Positions 1-12,808 of a stretch of 64,000 nt of DNA are shown one piece after another. The position numbers and the translations under genes were made by a program. Position 1 is the stretch's first letter. Each line of letters begins with the position of its first letter. The notes under the pieces are model-generated. The model did not search any database. It was not told the DNA's origin and saw only the letters and a list, made by a program, of their open reading frames with translations. Where the stretch lies: positions 62,001 to 126,000 of the forward strand of contig MCGT01000048.1 of assembly GCA_002104935.1 (NCBI GenBank). Reading direction: 5' to 3'. This DNA comes from Hesseltinella vesiculosa (lineage: Eukaryota; Mucoromycota; Mucoromycetes; Mucorales; Cunninghamellaceae).

Positions 1-3000
1 CTCCACCATATCTCGAGTCTTATTCAATTTGATGATCCCAGAATCCAAGTACTGGGTATCAACATTTTTTGTTTGGTTTGCCAAACATGCAACAAATTTT
101 CAGGTAAAGCTCAATGTTTTTTTTTACCTTGCACCCCCTCACGTGTCTTTCTTGAAGGCGCTCCAATTAATCTCGTTCAGTACATTGCTGAAACTGATCA
201 ACTGCAGTTGACTATTCAATCCTATCTTAAGGTGGCTGGGAACATTTATCTCCATGAAACTCTCTTGACGGCTTGTTGGCAAATGTTGACGTTGGTATTG
301 GAAATACAACCTAGCTTGGGCCTCTTGTTTTTGGATTGCAGCGGTGACTCGATCATGCCTAGCCCGAAGACAGCTGTCGTACGTCAACACCAAGAAAATA
401 TGCCTTCAACGACTTCTAGCAATCCTAGTTCAGCTCTTCGCGTAGCACAGGACATGCTTGCTAACTGGCAAATATTAGCAACAACCAAACCTTCCGTCTT
501 GTCCAATGTTCTTCGATTCCTAGCCACCTTCTGGTTAAAGGCGTACGATCATTTTGCCATGGTGCAGCGTGTTCGAAGTGACAGCAGTCTATGGCAACAC
601 CTCGAAGCTATCCTGTTTAACATTAGCAGTGACCAAATGGACCAGTCTGAGGGTGAAAGCAGCTTACAGTATGAATGCTGTATGAACCTTGATCGTGCCT
701 TTATTTTGCTACTCATGTCGTATGAAATCCAATCAACGGGCACAGCCATGGCCGAAAAGAATTGCACAACCAGTGAAGGCCTTTCCTCTGGATTACGCAA
801 TATCTTGATCAAGATGGGTGACCAAAAGAAGCTCACTTGGATACTCAAGCAATTCAATACTGCCTCTCCGGATGAGCTACGTCTCGCATTTGACCTAGAG
901 CAGCAAGGGCAAATCATATTTGATATGATTAACCAGTATTCTCAAAATTCTGGCGCCACCCAACTAGTCGGATATCGTGACAATAGCCTCAACCAATGTT
1001 ACTTGTTACCGCTGAATCCACCATCTCTCTTTGGTGGGGATACCGTCATGATCGCAAACGACACCACAGATTTTGGTCATGTTGTTATCGATGACACTTA
1101 TGGCCGACAGTATGGCAACTCCTATTTATACGATACATATCTGGCAGCCCTTCGATTACAATGCTTGTCCCAACAGCTGGATCCGCATGCCCGACACAAG
1201 GAGACCAGTGTTACAACTGAGGTTTATCAATTACAGAAAATCGAAAATGCGTACAATAGCTATATATCCGTGATGGCTGCTGCCAACCGGCAATGGTCTA
1301 TTGCTGACTCGAAACAGATCCTTTTGTCAGCTTGTCGATCCTTGGTGTCAATGGCGTCTTCCGTAGTATACGATGTTGTTTGGTCGTCCCAAGACAATAA
1401 GGTGCTTTACTTTTTGGTATCTATTCTTGAACAAGTCCCTGATATGGAAGGGCACGCTGCCTATGATGCCCTACGCCTTGTACGTAGTGTCTTGAGTGAT
1501 TGGATCAATCGTAGTAGCACCACAAATGGAATGCAAGAAATCGTGGAGAAGCTCTGTCGTATCACGACCGCTCATTCGCTCGTTGATGAATGTCTTGCTC
1601 TTTGTCTTGCACATGCTGAGGCTGTGTCCATGGAATCCTTGGTAGCTGCATTGTCGCGTGTTTGTGAACAGTTCGTGGATTTGGTGACCTCGTGTGATTT
1701 GAATACCAGCGAAACTATCAAGAATGTCGCCATCTCTTTGACGCTTCTGTGTAGGCTGACAAAATTGTTACATGTGGAATCTTGGTTGCCAGTTTTTGTG
1801 AAGTACCAATGTATTCCCAGTTTGTTAAAACTTGCCAATCAAGGACTATACCAATTGATGGCTGATTTTACGACGTAATTTTGTACTTTAAGAAGTCTGT
1901 GATTATTAACACTTCCATTTGCAACTAGAGAAACACGACAAGCAAGTCGTATTTACTTTTCACCACATGCAGAAAACGCATTTATCTTGTTGGTTGCTAT
2001 CTCCCATATACCACTAGCTGCTGATGAATTGCACAGACATGACGTTCTTGATTTCCTGTGCAACAATGCTCTCTCGAAAACATTGGAGCTTGGTGAAATG
2101 GATTTCCTTTTTCGATATAATGGAAATCAAGATGCTGGTGTATCACATTTCTCTACCAAAGCTACTCCTATTGCGTCGTCCCATATTGAATCCGTCGAGC
2201 AAAGCCCTCTTCATTCTATTTGGTTACAAATGCTCATAATTGTAGCCAATTTAGTACGCTCGAACCCAAATAACCAAAGCCTACGTCAATGCGTCCTTTT
2301 CGTGCAAAAGTATGGTAAACAGATTGACCGAGCTTTTGCTGTTGCGACGGACAATGACGGTGCCATTGGCCTCCGCCCATCTGAGTCCCTCTCTTCCCCT
2401 GTCATGGCGGAAGTGGAATGGATCACAAGCATTCTGTATAGCTTGTCCAAGCGTTGGCTTGAAGTGCTCCCATATGGTAAAACTCTCTTTCAAAGCTTTC
2501 GAAAGTGCGGGCTGCAACTGGTGCGACGGTATTTCCAGATTCTTTTAAAGCCCAACCACCTTCATGCGTCGTTGTACCCGATCAATAACCAAGAAATTGA
2601 AGATCTCAAAGTCAAGGACAACGACCACGCGTACCCCAAGCTGATGATAAATACCCAAGGCTGTATCTACAGAATTGTTGATCTCACTCTTTCCTCAATG
2701 GTAATACTGACGGATGCTGCCCGAATTGTCTCTGAGCACAATCCAGAATCATGGCCCTGTGGTAATATTATCTTGCAAAACAACACCAAGTCCGAGCCAT
2801 CACCCATACCAGCATTCTATCAGCTTCACGAATGGATGGTCGGCATGTTATCGGAGTTAAATAACAACAAAACCGACGAGGCCCAGATAAAGAAGATCTT
2901 GGAAGCAAGTCTGACATTGTACTGCACTCAACTGGCCCTCTCCATTAAATGTCCTGGCATAGGAAATACCAGTGGTGACCTCAGGGCTTTGGCAGATCAT

Positions 3001-3117
3001 CTTAAGCCTATCCTGCACTTTATTCAAAAGCTTCAAGCAGCAGAGGCTACATCACAAAGTCCTCTACTCTTTGCTCTAAAGAAATTTATTGTCTACCACT
3101 TCTTTGCTGTCAAATAA
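1..3117 (+). CDS. NUP188: Nup188-like scaffold nucleoporin (3' part; 5' end outside window)
   Basis: Large alpha-helical nucleoporin of the inner ring of the nuclear pore complex, where Nup188 acts as a scaffold. The gene enters from the left edge. Exons are 1-103, 158-1874 and 1929-3117; both introns are 54 nt with GT/AG ends and joining them keeps one frame (KFSG then APINLVQYI; DFTT then ETRQASRIY). About 1,000 residues are visible, all helical repeat with no catalytic motif. The segment around FLATFWLKAYDHFAMVQRVR and the C-terminal WLQMLIIVANLVRSNPNNQ resemble Nup188 more than its paralogue Nup205/Nup192, but the two are distant relatives, so the choice rests on recollected pattern. The stop at 3115-3117 ends a stretch typical of the Nup188 C-terminus. 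GCN1 follows on the same strand after 521 bp. Confidence 0.68.
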
Positions 3118-3573
3118 ATCCAAGGTGCCTACTTGTTCAATGGACGAATCAAATCCAGGGTCTGTGTTGTACTGGTACTGTAAATAGCCAACCAGCCACA
3201 TAAAGGCGCGGAAACGCCACAGATCCTACCCATAAAGAAAAGGATATGGACCTATTGATATTGGTTATTGCATCAGAGAGTGTAAAAACACGACCGAAGA
3301 AAACGAGCAGTAGGGAGCATTGTACTTCTAAAACTCTCCAACCTACATTTCAAAAAAAACACGAACCACTCATGATCAAGAATAACTGAAAGCAATATAA
3401 AACATGAAGTAGAATGTCTCATGGAAGCATTGGCAATGGAGCACAAACAACCGCTTTTATTTTTGAGAACCTCAGAGTTGAGTCAATGGAGCTTGTCGTG
3501 GAGTTCCCTTACCTGTTTTTTTAGACTCCAAGAATACTGACCCTGATTCCTGAAAAAGCCACTCAGCAGATCC

Positions 3574-3609
<36 letters not shown>

Positions 3610-3638
3610 CCCCTTCTGTTTCTTGGAACAAATTGACA
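3118..3638. other. Intergenic region, Nup188 to GCN1
   Basis: No convincing gene is visible. The stretch must hold the 3' UTR of the nucleoporin gene and the promoter and 5' UTR of GCN1. It ends in a very long T run (separate entry). Confidence 0.6.
3576..3609 (+). repeat. Poly(dT) tract, 34 bases
   Basis: An uninterrupted run of T ends 29 bp before the GCN1 start codon. Long poly(dA:dT) tracts disfavour nucleosomes in fungal promoters, so a promoter or 5' UTR role is plausible. The exact length is prone to sequencing error. Confidence 0.9.
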
Positions 3639-6600
3639 ATGACGCAGTCAGACCATGGTGACCTTTCGTGGGTTGAATACATCAAATTTGATGTAGTCTC
3701 GAACATCACCACGTCAAAGGTGTCTGATAGACTAGATTTCCTTAACAATTCGTTATTGCGCCGTGTCAAACGCAGAGGTAATTCAAAAATAACAAGATCT
3801 GGGAAACCAGTTTGCTAATGTTCTGAATGTAGACATGCCTGACCATGTGCTGCCCATCGTATTAAATTTATTGAAATTGACATATACTCGGTACCAAGAT
3901 CGTCCTTCCCGCCAAGCTGTATTGGATATTTTTACCGAATTTAATAACTGGCAGTCGACCGCATTTCAAAAACTGTTCGTTCCAATTGTCACCCGTGAAG
4001 CTGAAAAATGCTGCAAACAAGCGCCTGGGAAAGAGTAAATTCTTTTGCTTTAAAAGCGTCGTATTGGTTTATTGATTTTATTTTTTGTTTCAAATCAAGT
4101 AACTACCTAACAACTGGTGCTGACCGCTTTATATTATTGACATGGATAAATCTGTTGATTTGCTTCATGCTGGGCAACAATGACAAAGACATCGAAGAAG
4201 TTCTTCCTGGTGCTGTTGGTGCTCAAGCAATCCTTTTGCTCTCTCTAGCTGAAGGTTCGAAGAACTCCATTTGGAAAAGTGGGTTGTCCAGTGTTCGTCG
4301 CACCATTCGATGCCAAGCGCCTAGTATTCCCAATTTGCTAGACATTATTTTAAAGGCTCCTCCGACTACAACAAACGCCAGCAGTATTCTGGTTGGAACA
4401 CTTGTAGATGTATGCTTGCATTTGAAAGATGTGGATGGCAAATCTCGGTATTTGGAAGAGCGATCGGCCGAGTTGATGGATTACTACTTGAAACATATTG
4501 CTTCATCAAAGGTCCGCGTCCAACCATCTATTCTGTATGCATTTGATGGATATGTTCACAATTTCATTGATGAAAATTGTTTCGAATCACAAGTTGCACC
4601 TGTTTTGGAAAAGATGATGCTTAGGTCGCCCGAAGTCGTTCTTTCAAGTACGATGAGAGATAATAAGAACGCTGATGCGATTTTTCTGACTCCTCCATTT
4701 TTATTCATGTCGTGATTTAGCTTTGTCTCACATTATCAGTTCCTTGTCTTTCGATCCATCTTTGGTATTCACGAAAAATCTTTCGGAGCCACTGTCTAAA
4801 CAGTTCTGTTCGACGTCGCCAGCGATTCGTACCGCAGCACTCGCCCTATGCCAAGACCTCGGCAAAGTTTGTCATGACACGTCAAGTTTGCTTACCATGA
4901 CCGGTCATCTCACGAAACTCCTTCAACAAAACAAGCTCTCTTCTGCAGAACATCGTACTGATGTATACCAATCTTTGAGTGCGTTGTCTGCTGGTAATAG
5001 TCCACAAGTGTGCTGTAAAGCACTACTTGATGGCTATATTCCCATGGTTTCTTCAAGGGAAACGAATGAATCCGCCCTCGTTCTTGCTATTCAGTGTACC
5101 GAAAAACCAATCCAGGCAGTTCTTCGCAAATGCTATGACTTCGATGTAAGCACTTTGGAAAAAGTTACGCAAACCATCGCCAGCGGCTTGGCGTCAGCTA
5201 AGCCAATGATCAGGACTCAGTGGGCCAACATTGTTGGTTCAGTATACTGGAATGATACACAAGATCCCATCCCTATGTTGATGGAGCAAGCGTATCAATA
5301 CATTGACCCTCTCTTTGCCAGTGTTTGTAAATTGACGACTAAACCATCAGCATGGAAGGACAGCCCGCTTGAAGTGTATGTTTTGGTATCCTTTTTAAAA
5401 GGACAGATTGAATCGACTTGGCCATCAATCCCCGAAAAAGTTCAGGATATACTATCCAAATACAAATATCCATTGTCGATGACTGGTGACCTGGAAAAGG
5501 AAATTATCAGCTTTTTGACGCTGGACCGTGTTTTCACAAAGGCTCTTACCAAAGAAGAAGGTGTCTGGCTCACTCGTGCTCTGTTTAGCGTAATGAAACA
5601 AGGAGATGCCGATTTGCTGAAATCTGGTGGAATTGGTCACCTACTTGGACAACCTCTGATATGGACTATTGTCCATCACCCCTCAAAAGAGGTTCGACGT
5701 TTGGCCTACGAATCTCTTGCTTCACTTAGCATATCTGCCCCTGAAAAGGTATCGAAGGCATTGGCCTCTTCTTTCACTGTATGGCTATTGGATATTGAGC
5801 AAAACAATAAGACGAGTGTTCCTGTTCAAGCTATTGCCAATTCTCCTAATGGTCTGGACATTCGCACATCACAACGTTTCGCTTCTGTCCTGCGTGCAAT
5901 TTGTGATTTCCGCAAGTTACCTGAACATATCAAGTCGCCTGTACTCGTGGAAATGGTAGTGCTAGCACACCATAGATACCTAGGTAAAAAGAAAATATCG
6001 CAGTTTTTGCAATCTTACTTACATCAATCTGTTCATCTAGCTCCTTCAGAAAGGTTTAATTGGATTGTGCTTGTACAAAAAGCTGGCGTCGACCCAGGAA
6101 CGTTGGTTCGAAATTTTGCCCCAAGAATCAAAGCTTTGATACAAGATGCCCTGCACCATGGAAATGATGCTGTATGTTCGTTGTAACCTAAATTTTTTGC
6201 TGTAATGACGTTCTTTATTTGATATTTCTAGTCCAGTATGTTTTACGAAGCTGGTCTCTCAGCAATTTCTACACTTTCCTTCATCGACCCGTCAGTGGCT
6301 CCTATGTACTTTGATAACGTAACAGCGTTGGCACCTGCGATTATGTCTGGCATAACGGAATTTGAATGTGACGTCTGGAGAACTTGCCCAGACGTTGCCT
6401 TTGTCGATGGTAAATGTTAGAAAGATCGTGTTTGCCTTGTTTGACAACTTCATTTGTTTTAACATTTCATGTTTGGAATCCAGTGCTCAAAAAGAACGAG
6501 ACAAATTATGGAAGAGAACGCAAATCCAAAGACCAGGATTGGGAAGATCAAATACGAGCTGAATTAGCCGCCAAGAAAAATGAGGCACGCAAGCTAACCA

Positions 6601-9600
6601 AGGAAGAAACCGCTGCTGTTAATGCGCAATTGAAAAAGGAAGCTGCTATTCGGAATCATGTGCAGCATGTTTACACGACAATTTTACTTGGGCTTGATGT
6701 TCTGGACTCACTGATTCCTGGATCTGTTGTAGGATGGGATGACGCGACTTCCCAGTTACTATTGCAAGCTGTTAGTATTTTATTGGCACTTGCAAATGCC
6801 AATGCTGGTATGCTTGTTAAGGACAAAATTCTGAAAATCCACCTTCATTTGACTAAATACTTGCAGCGAGAAATGGAGCCATCACTGTCAGATGCCTTGA
6901 CACTTGCCACTCTACGTACGAGCAACCTCAAGTACATTCCTTCTGAATGGTGTGACGAACCACTCTCAAGCCTTGTTGCTCGTGTGATCTACCGCCTTCG
7001 GTATCAGTCAGAATCCAAGCCCTTGTCGCCCTATGGTTTTGCAATTTCCTTCCCGTTGCTGGACCAAGTGATCCGCCAAAACGGTATTGTTGCTGGTGAT
7101 TCCAAGGAATCAACCGCCTTGGAGCAAGTCAATCTGGCTTTGGACATTATTGGTTTCCACGCCTCGTTGGGCTCTCAGGAAATTTTGCCACGACAAGCAG
7201 TACTGGACACTTTGTTACATGTTATCAGCGAATATCCTGGCCTTGCAAAACCTGCTAAGTCATACCTGCTATCATTTTGTGAAGCCATGGAAGACACGAA
7301 TGTAACCTCTGAAGAATATGCTGTCCTATTCCATGGTCTCTTATCTGATGAATCGGCTGTTCGATTTGCAGCATTGAATGCGCTGGAGGTAAGCAAGGAA
7401 AAACACAAAGACAAAGCAATGTTACGTGTGCTAATCATGGTGTGTATTCAAATAGATGCTTGACTTGTCCGAGATGCAATTCTCAATCGAGCTTTGGATT
7501 GCATGTCATGACGAAGAGAGTGAAGCTAATGCATTACTTGCAGTGGCATTATGGGACAATAATGAGCTCTCTCTACGTCAAGATCAGTGGTGTAGCGATT
7601 TTCTTGATTTCGTTACATGCAATAATGGCTTTGTTCGCACAGCTTCGTCTGGTGCATTGGCAGATTGTATTTCTCTGTACCCAGAGTTAGCCTCAAGAGT
7701 ACTGGATTCAATTTACCACATGTACCGAGAAAAGGCAGCCCCGTTGGATCCTGAATATGACCAGCTTGGTCTCGTGATTCCAGAAACCTTGAACCGTGAA
7801 GATCCATGGTGGTCACGGAGTGGATTGGCTATAGCTCTTAAGAAATGCGCGCCACACATTCAAGTTGACAATGCTCTAAAAGTGTTGCACTTTTTAATCC
7901 ACGATTTGGCCCTTGGTGATAGAAATGAAACTGTTCGCAAACAAATGCTGGAAGCTGGACTAGCTATGGTTAATGCCTATGGCAAAGAGCACCCACAGCT
8001 CCTTGAAGTGTTTGAGAAATATCTTGATCTACCGCCTATCAGCCTGGATCGTGATACTTTGGATTACATCCGTCAATCTGTTGTGATTTTATATGGTGCA
8101 TCGGCAGGCTATTTGGCTGTTGGCGATCCCAAAATCCGTGTCGCAGTTGACAAGCTTATCGACACTCTTGATACTCCTTCAGAAGTTGTACAAAGTTCTG
8201 TTGCTGACTGTCTACCACCACTCATCAAAATGATCAAGGACGAAACTCCAAATATCGTTGAGTCGCTCTTCAAGAAACTTTTCGAATCTGAAAAGTATGC
8301 AGTGAGAAAGGGCGCGGCATATGGATTGGCTGGTGTTGTCAAAGGTCGTGGTATTGCTGCTCTCAAAGAATGTAATGTTATCCAAACTCTAAAAGACGCT
8401 GTGGACAATAAGCGTAACTACCAATATCGCCAAGGTGCCTTGTTTGCTTTTGAAACTCTGTCTGGAACTCTTGGAAGGCTGTTCGAACCATATGTGTCTC
8501 AGATTATCCCATTGCTTTTGGTGTGCTTCAGTGACACGAATGTGGATGTACGAGAAGCAAGTGCAGATACTGGCCGCATGATTATGAGCAAAATTAGCGG
8601 GCACTGTGTCAAGCTCATCCTACCGTCTATCTTGGAAGGCTTAGACGAAAGGCAGTGGCGCACCAAAAAGGCTTCAGTGGAATTACTGGGTGCTATGGCC
8701 TATTGTGCACCCAAGCAATTGTCTGTGTCATTACCCAACATTATCCCACGTATCACTGAAGTGCTAGCTGATACTCATTCACAAGTTCAGGCCGCTGGGA
8801 AACGCTCACTACAGATGTTTGGTGAAGTTATCAGCAACCCGGAAATACAGCTACTGGTCCCCGATCTGTTGCAAGCTTTGAGTGACCCTAACAAAAAGAC
8901 AATGATTGCCCTCAAGAAGCTACTACAAACATCCTTTGTGCATTATATTGATTCCCCATCCTTAGCTATAGTGATGCCAATCCTTGAAAGAGGCCTGCGC
9001 GAAAGAGGCACTGAAATCAAGACAAAATCTGCTCAGATTGTAGGAAACATGGCTACACTCACAGATCAAAAGGACTTGGTGCCCTATCTACCTGTCGTTT
9101 TGCCTTGTGTGAAGGAAGTGCTCATGGATCCCGTTCCAGAAGCTCGTGGTACAGCAGCAAAGGCACTTGGCAGTCTGGTCGAAAAGCTTGGCGAAGACAA
9201 TTTCCCCAATTTGGTGATCGAACTCTTAGACACGCTCAAAGCTGATTCCGGTGGAGTGGATAGACAGGGTGCTGCTCAAGGTTTAGCTGAAGTTCTTGCC
9301 GGACTGGGTCTAGACCGCTTGGAAAGTCTGTTGCCTGATATCATTGCCAATGCTGACAGTCCCCGCCCGTATGTCCGCGAAGGGTTCATATCTCTACTTA
9401 TTTATTTACCTGCCACTTATGGACCCCGATTCCAGCCATATATTGGCCGTGTTATTCCTCCTATTTTGATGGGTCTTGCTGACGAGTCTGAGTTTGTCCG
9501 TGACGCTTCTTTGCGTGCAGGACGAATGATAGTCAAGAACTATGCCACAAAAGCTGTCGACTTGCTACTACCAGAATTGGAAAAGGGTGTCTTTGATCAC

Positions 9601-11674
9601 AACTGGCGCATTCGCCAAAGCTCCGTCCAATTGGTTAGCGATCTTCTATTCCGTATCACCGGAACATCCGACCCATCCAAATCTCTTCAAGCTCTTGGCA
9701 ATGCTTCAAATCTCGACGAAGAAGACGCTGATGAAGGTGCTCAAGATGAGCATCAAGGCGATAAGCGCAAGCACCAGCTACGCGATGTACTGGGCAAGGA
9801 GCGAAGCGATCGAATTTTGTCAGCTCTCTACATCGTCCGACGTGATTCCTCTGGCCTGGTTAGACAAGCTTCCCTGCAGGTTTGGAAGGCAATTGTTTCG
9901 AACACGCCTCGTACCGTTCGTGATATCCTGCCAACAATGATGTCCATGATCATACAGCTACTTTCCTGTACCGATGAAGCAGACTTTGACAAACGTAATG
10001 TTGCCGCTCGCACTGTGAGCGACCTTGTGGCCAAGCTTGGCGAGCGTGTACTTCCTGATATATTGCCCATCCTTCAAAGCAGCTTGCAGTCACAGGATGA
10101 TTCTGTCCGTCAGGGTGTCATGGTCGCTTTTGGTGAAGTCATCGCTACTGCTGACCGTGTTCAAGTGACAGACTTCATTGATCAAATTGTGCCAACTCTG
10201 AGGCAATCTTTATGCGACTCCTCTGATGAAGTTCGCGGCGCAGCTGCTCAAAGTAAGTTTAACCTGGCATAGTGGCATGACTACAAATATAACGTCTATT
10301 TCTTGTATTTAGCCTTTGATACTCTGCATCAAAGTGTTGGTTCCAGAGCCATCGATGATATCCTGCCCTTCTTGCTAAACCAATTACAAGCCAAGACAGA
10401 CACCTCCACTTATGCCTTGTCTGCTCTTAAAGAAATTATGACCGTGCGCTCAAATGTTGTCTTCCCTGTGCTGATTCCTACACTCATCGCTGTTCCCATC
10501 ACTGCTTTTAACGCCGGTGCATTAGCTTCTTTGGTGACTGTGGCAGGTCCTGCCCTAAATCGTAGATTGTCATCTATACTGGATGCGTTGGTGACGTCCT
10601 GTGTTTTGGCAAAGGGCGATGTAGAATCAGAAGCACAGCTGATCAAATCTATCGAAGCGCTTGTAGTATCCATTGATGATGAAGACGGCTTGAGTATATT
10701 TATTTCCACATTATTCCAAGAAGCTAAAAGTGATCAGCCTCAACGCCGAGCTGTGGCATGTAATATTATAGCCTCCTTCTTCAAAGAAAGTGAAGTAGAC
10801 GCAAGCGACTACGTTGGCGACTGGATCTCAACTCTGATATTGCTACTGAACGATCATGAAATGGAGGTGGTGCAATCTGCCTGGTCTGCGCTCTCTGCTG
10901 TTGTCAAGTCTGTTGACAAGGATGAGTATGAAATCTATGTAGCTCTAGCACGTCGTGCTGTTGAAATCATGTCTGCGCCTGGCACTGATGTTAAAGGTTT
11001 CTGCATGATTCCAAAAGGTCTTGGTGCTATTTTGCCCATCTTTTTACAGAGCCTCATGTATGGTGCGATAGAAGCTAGAGAACAAGGTGCCCTTGCTATT
11101 GGTGATTTGATTGAAAGAACCTCCGAAGCTGCACTAAAGCCTTTTGTGACTCAGATCACTGGCCCCTTGATTCGCATCGTTGGTGATCGCTATCCTGGCA
11201 AGGTCAAAACGAGCATCCTTAAAACCCTCAGGTATTGCTATATTTTTTGTCTTTCCACTCCCAAAATTTCGCTCCTAACCCATTTGCTCTGACAGCCAAC
11301 TTTTAAACAAGGTTCCTATGCATGTCAAACCTTTTCTACCTCAGCTTCAACGTTCGTTTATCAAATCGTTGCAAGAGCCAGACGATGAAATCCGTGAAAA
11401 TGCTGCTACTGCATTGGGTGTATTGATTCCTTTGCTGCTCAGAGTCGACCCATTGGTGGCAGAGCTTGTATCCGGTGTTCGTACTAGTGAAAATGATAAC
11501 ATCAAACTATCCATGATCCGAGCTTTGTCTGATGTCGTTGAAAAGGTTGGTGACAAGATGAACGGCGTGTCTCGAAACAGTGTTGAGTCTGTCGTTACGG
11601 ACGGTGAGGGAAGTGAAGATTCTACAATTCAGTTAGCCACCCAATTCCTGAAATCTGCACTATTGTTAGCCTGA
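3639..11674 (+). CDS. GCN1: Translational activator GCN1 (eIF2-alpha kinase activator)
   Basis: GCN1 binds translating ribosomes and, with GCN20, passes the uncharged-tRNA signal to the kinase GCN2, which phosphorylates eIF2-alpha. Nine exons join in frame: 3639-3777, 3833-4034, 4100-4647, 4721-6171, 6232-6409, 6484-7388, 7456-10252, 10313-11231, 11296-11674, giving 2,505 aa (yeast Gcn1 is about 2,670). The protein is HEAT repeats throughout. The diagnostic eEF3-like and GCN2-binding region lies in exon 7 (about residues 1425-1870), with repeats such as ARGTAAKALGSLVEKLG and WRIRQSSVQLVSDLLFRITG. The first ATG in the open frame (3639) follows the poly(T) tract; the ATG-less codons upstream are not usable. 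Introns are 55-73 nt with GT/AG ends. Nothing is missing, so this should be a working gene. Confidence 0.95.
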
Positions 11675-11740
11675 ACGAGTTCAATTCTGTTCACGTACCG
11701 GATTTCCGCCATCATTTGGCGCGAGCTTCGTTTATTTTTA

Positions 11741-11795
11741 AGCCGTGAATAAATTTTTTAGCGGGCGAACCGCCAAATTATTTTCTAGTGCGCGC
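11741..11795 (-). repeat. Fragment of small MITE-like family
   Basis: The stretch with the words GGGCGAACCGCCAAATTATT and GCCGTGAAT is closely matched by the reverse complement of 58492-58556, the right end of the MITE-like element at 58.4 kb. A GGCAACCAAT-type insertion separates the copies. This is a dispersed repeat; its boundaries are approximate. Confidence 0.7.
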
Positions 11796-12278
11796 GAAAG
11801 TAAAGTCAAATGCGCGAGAAAGTTATATCGGGTGCGCGCGAGTCAAAATTAATCTTGGCAAAAAAAAAAAAAGGAACCGCTGATCAAAGAATCACACAGA
11901 GTGGCAAATTCAGCCCTATGTTATGCGACGGTCATGCTGTTTCATTAAATCAGCTTGAAGCTTGGAATTTTGGACCCTTGGATTGCATGCGACATTACTT
12001 AAGGGCATCGTGCGATATCTGCGACATTGATCAAGGACATTGATCAAGAACATCGTTCGACATCTGCGACATCGTGTGACATTGACACTGTTTCATCAAA
12101 TCAGGCTGAACCTGGGCTTTGGGTTGCTTTGGATTTGTTTGGATTTTGGGCATTTGGATTGTTTGGGAAAAGGTGCGGGCTTTGGACAATTGGTTTGGAT
12201 TTTGCAACAAAACTGTAAAAATAAGCAATAATTTTAAATAACACATTTGGAATGCTTGGGGGTTGGCGAAAGTGGGAG

Positions 12279-12533
12279 TGGCCGGTTTTATTTTTTTAAG
12301 CAGGTGAATCGCAGGTGTCAAAATGAAGTTGGCTGGGCGACCTTCACCAATCGAATTGTTTTTTGCACCCTCATCATTCATGACGTCTGCGTTCCCTAGC
12401 AAAATTTTAGTTCGATCTGACCAGTCCAACATGCTGTGTAGCATTTTTTTTTTTTTTCAAAATGAAATGTAGAAACTACGGTCAAATTCAGTTTCCACAC
12501 ACAATGCCTTTCATTTCCTGGCTAGTGCATGCA
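12279..12533 (+). repeat. Solo arm of the foldback repeat family
   Basis: The order of matching words follows the left arm of the palindrome at 57.0-58.2 kb: a TGGCCG start, then a T-rich run, then GTTGGCTGGGCGACCTTCACC (here) against GTTGGCTGGGTAACCTTAACC (there). Further in, GTGTAGCA plus a T run, and CAATGCCTTTCA followed by GCTAGTGCA, also match. The second arm is absent. The copy is diverged and non-coding. Confidence 0.7.
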
Positions 12534-12808
12534 CAGCAGCTGGTCAACAGCGAATACTAACCTCCATATTAAAAAGTATTCCAAAGTCCAATGTCCTCAT
12601 TTACAAACAGTTCCAATTCTGGTAACCACTTCTTTCGATGTCGTGCCTGTTTCAATGTCACTCTCTTGAGCTTGGTTTGTCAAAAGCAGCTCAAAAATGT
12701 CGGCCCTTTGGAAGTCTCAGAAAATTGGTTTGCCTCACTGTATTCCAAAAATAAAAGCAGCAAACAAAAAAAATCCTGAGAGGTCTCTCCTTTTTAACAT
12801 CTTCCCAC

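Larger units (their letters stand above)
11675..12808. other. Repeat-rich intergenic region
   Basis: I see no credible gene. It holds a fragment of the small MITE family (11741-11795), a GC-rich patch with repeated TGCGCG words (about 11790-11845), and an imperfect direct duplication of about 150 bp period: CTGTTTCATTAAATCAG near 11938 recurs as CTGTTTCATCAAATCAG near 12088. Between them, ACATTGATCAAG is repeated in tandem and a CTGCGACAT word recurs. A solo arm of the foldback family follows at 12279-12533. Confidence 0.6.
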
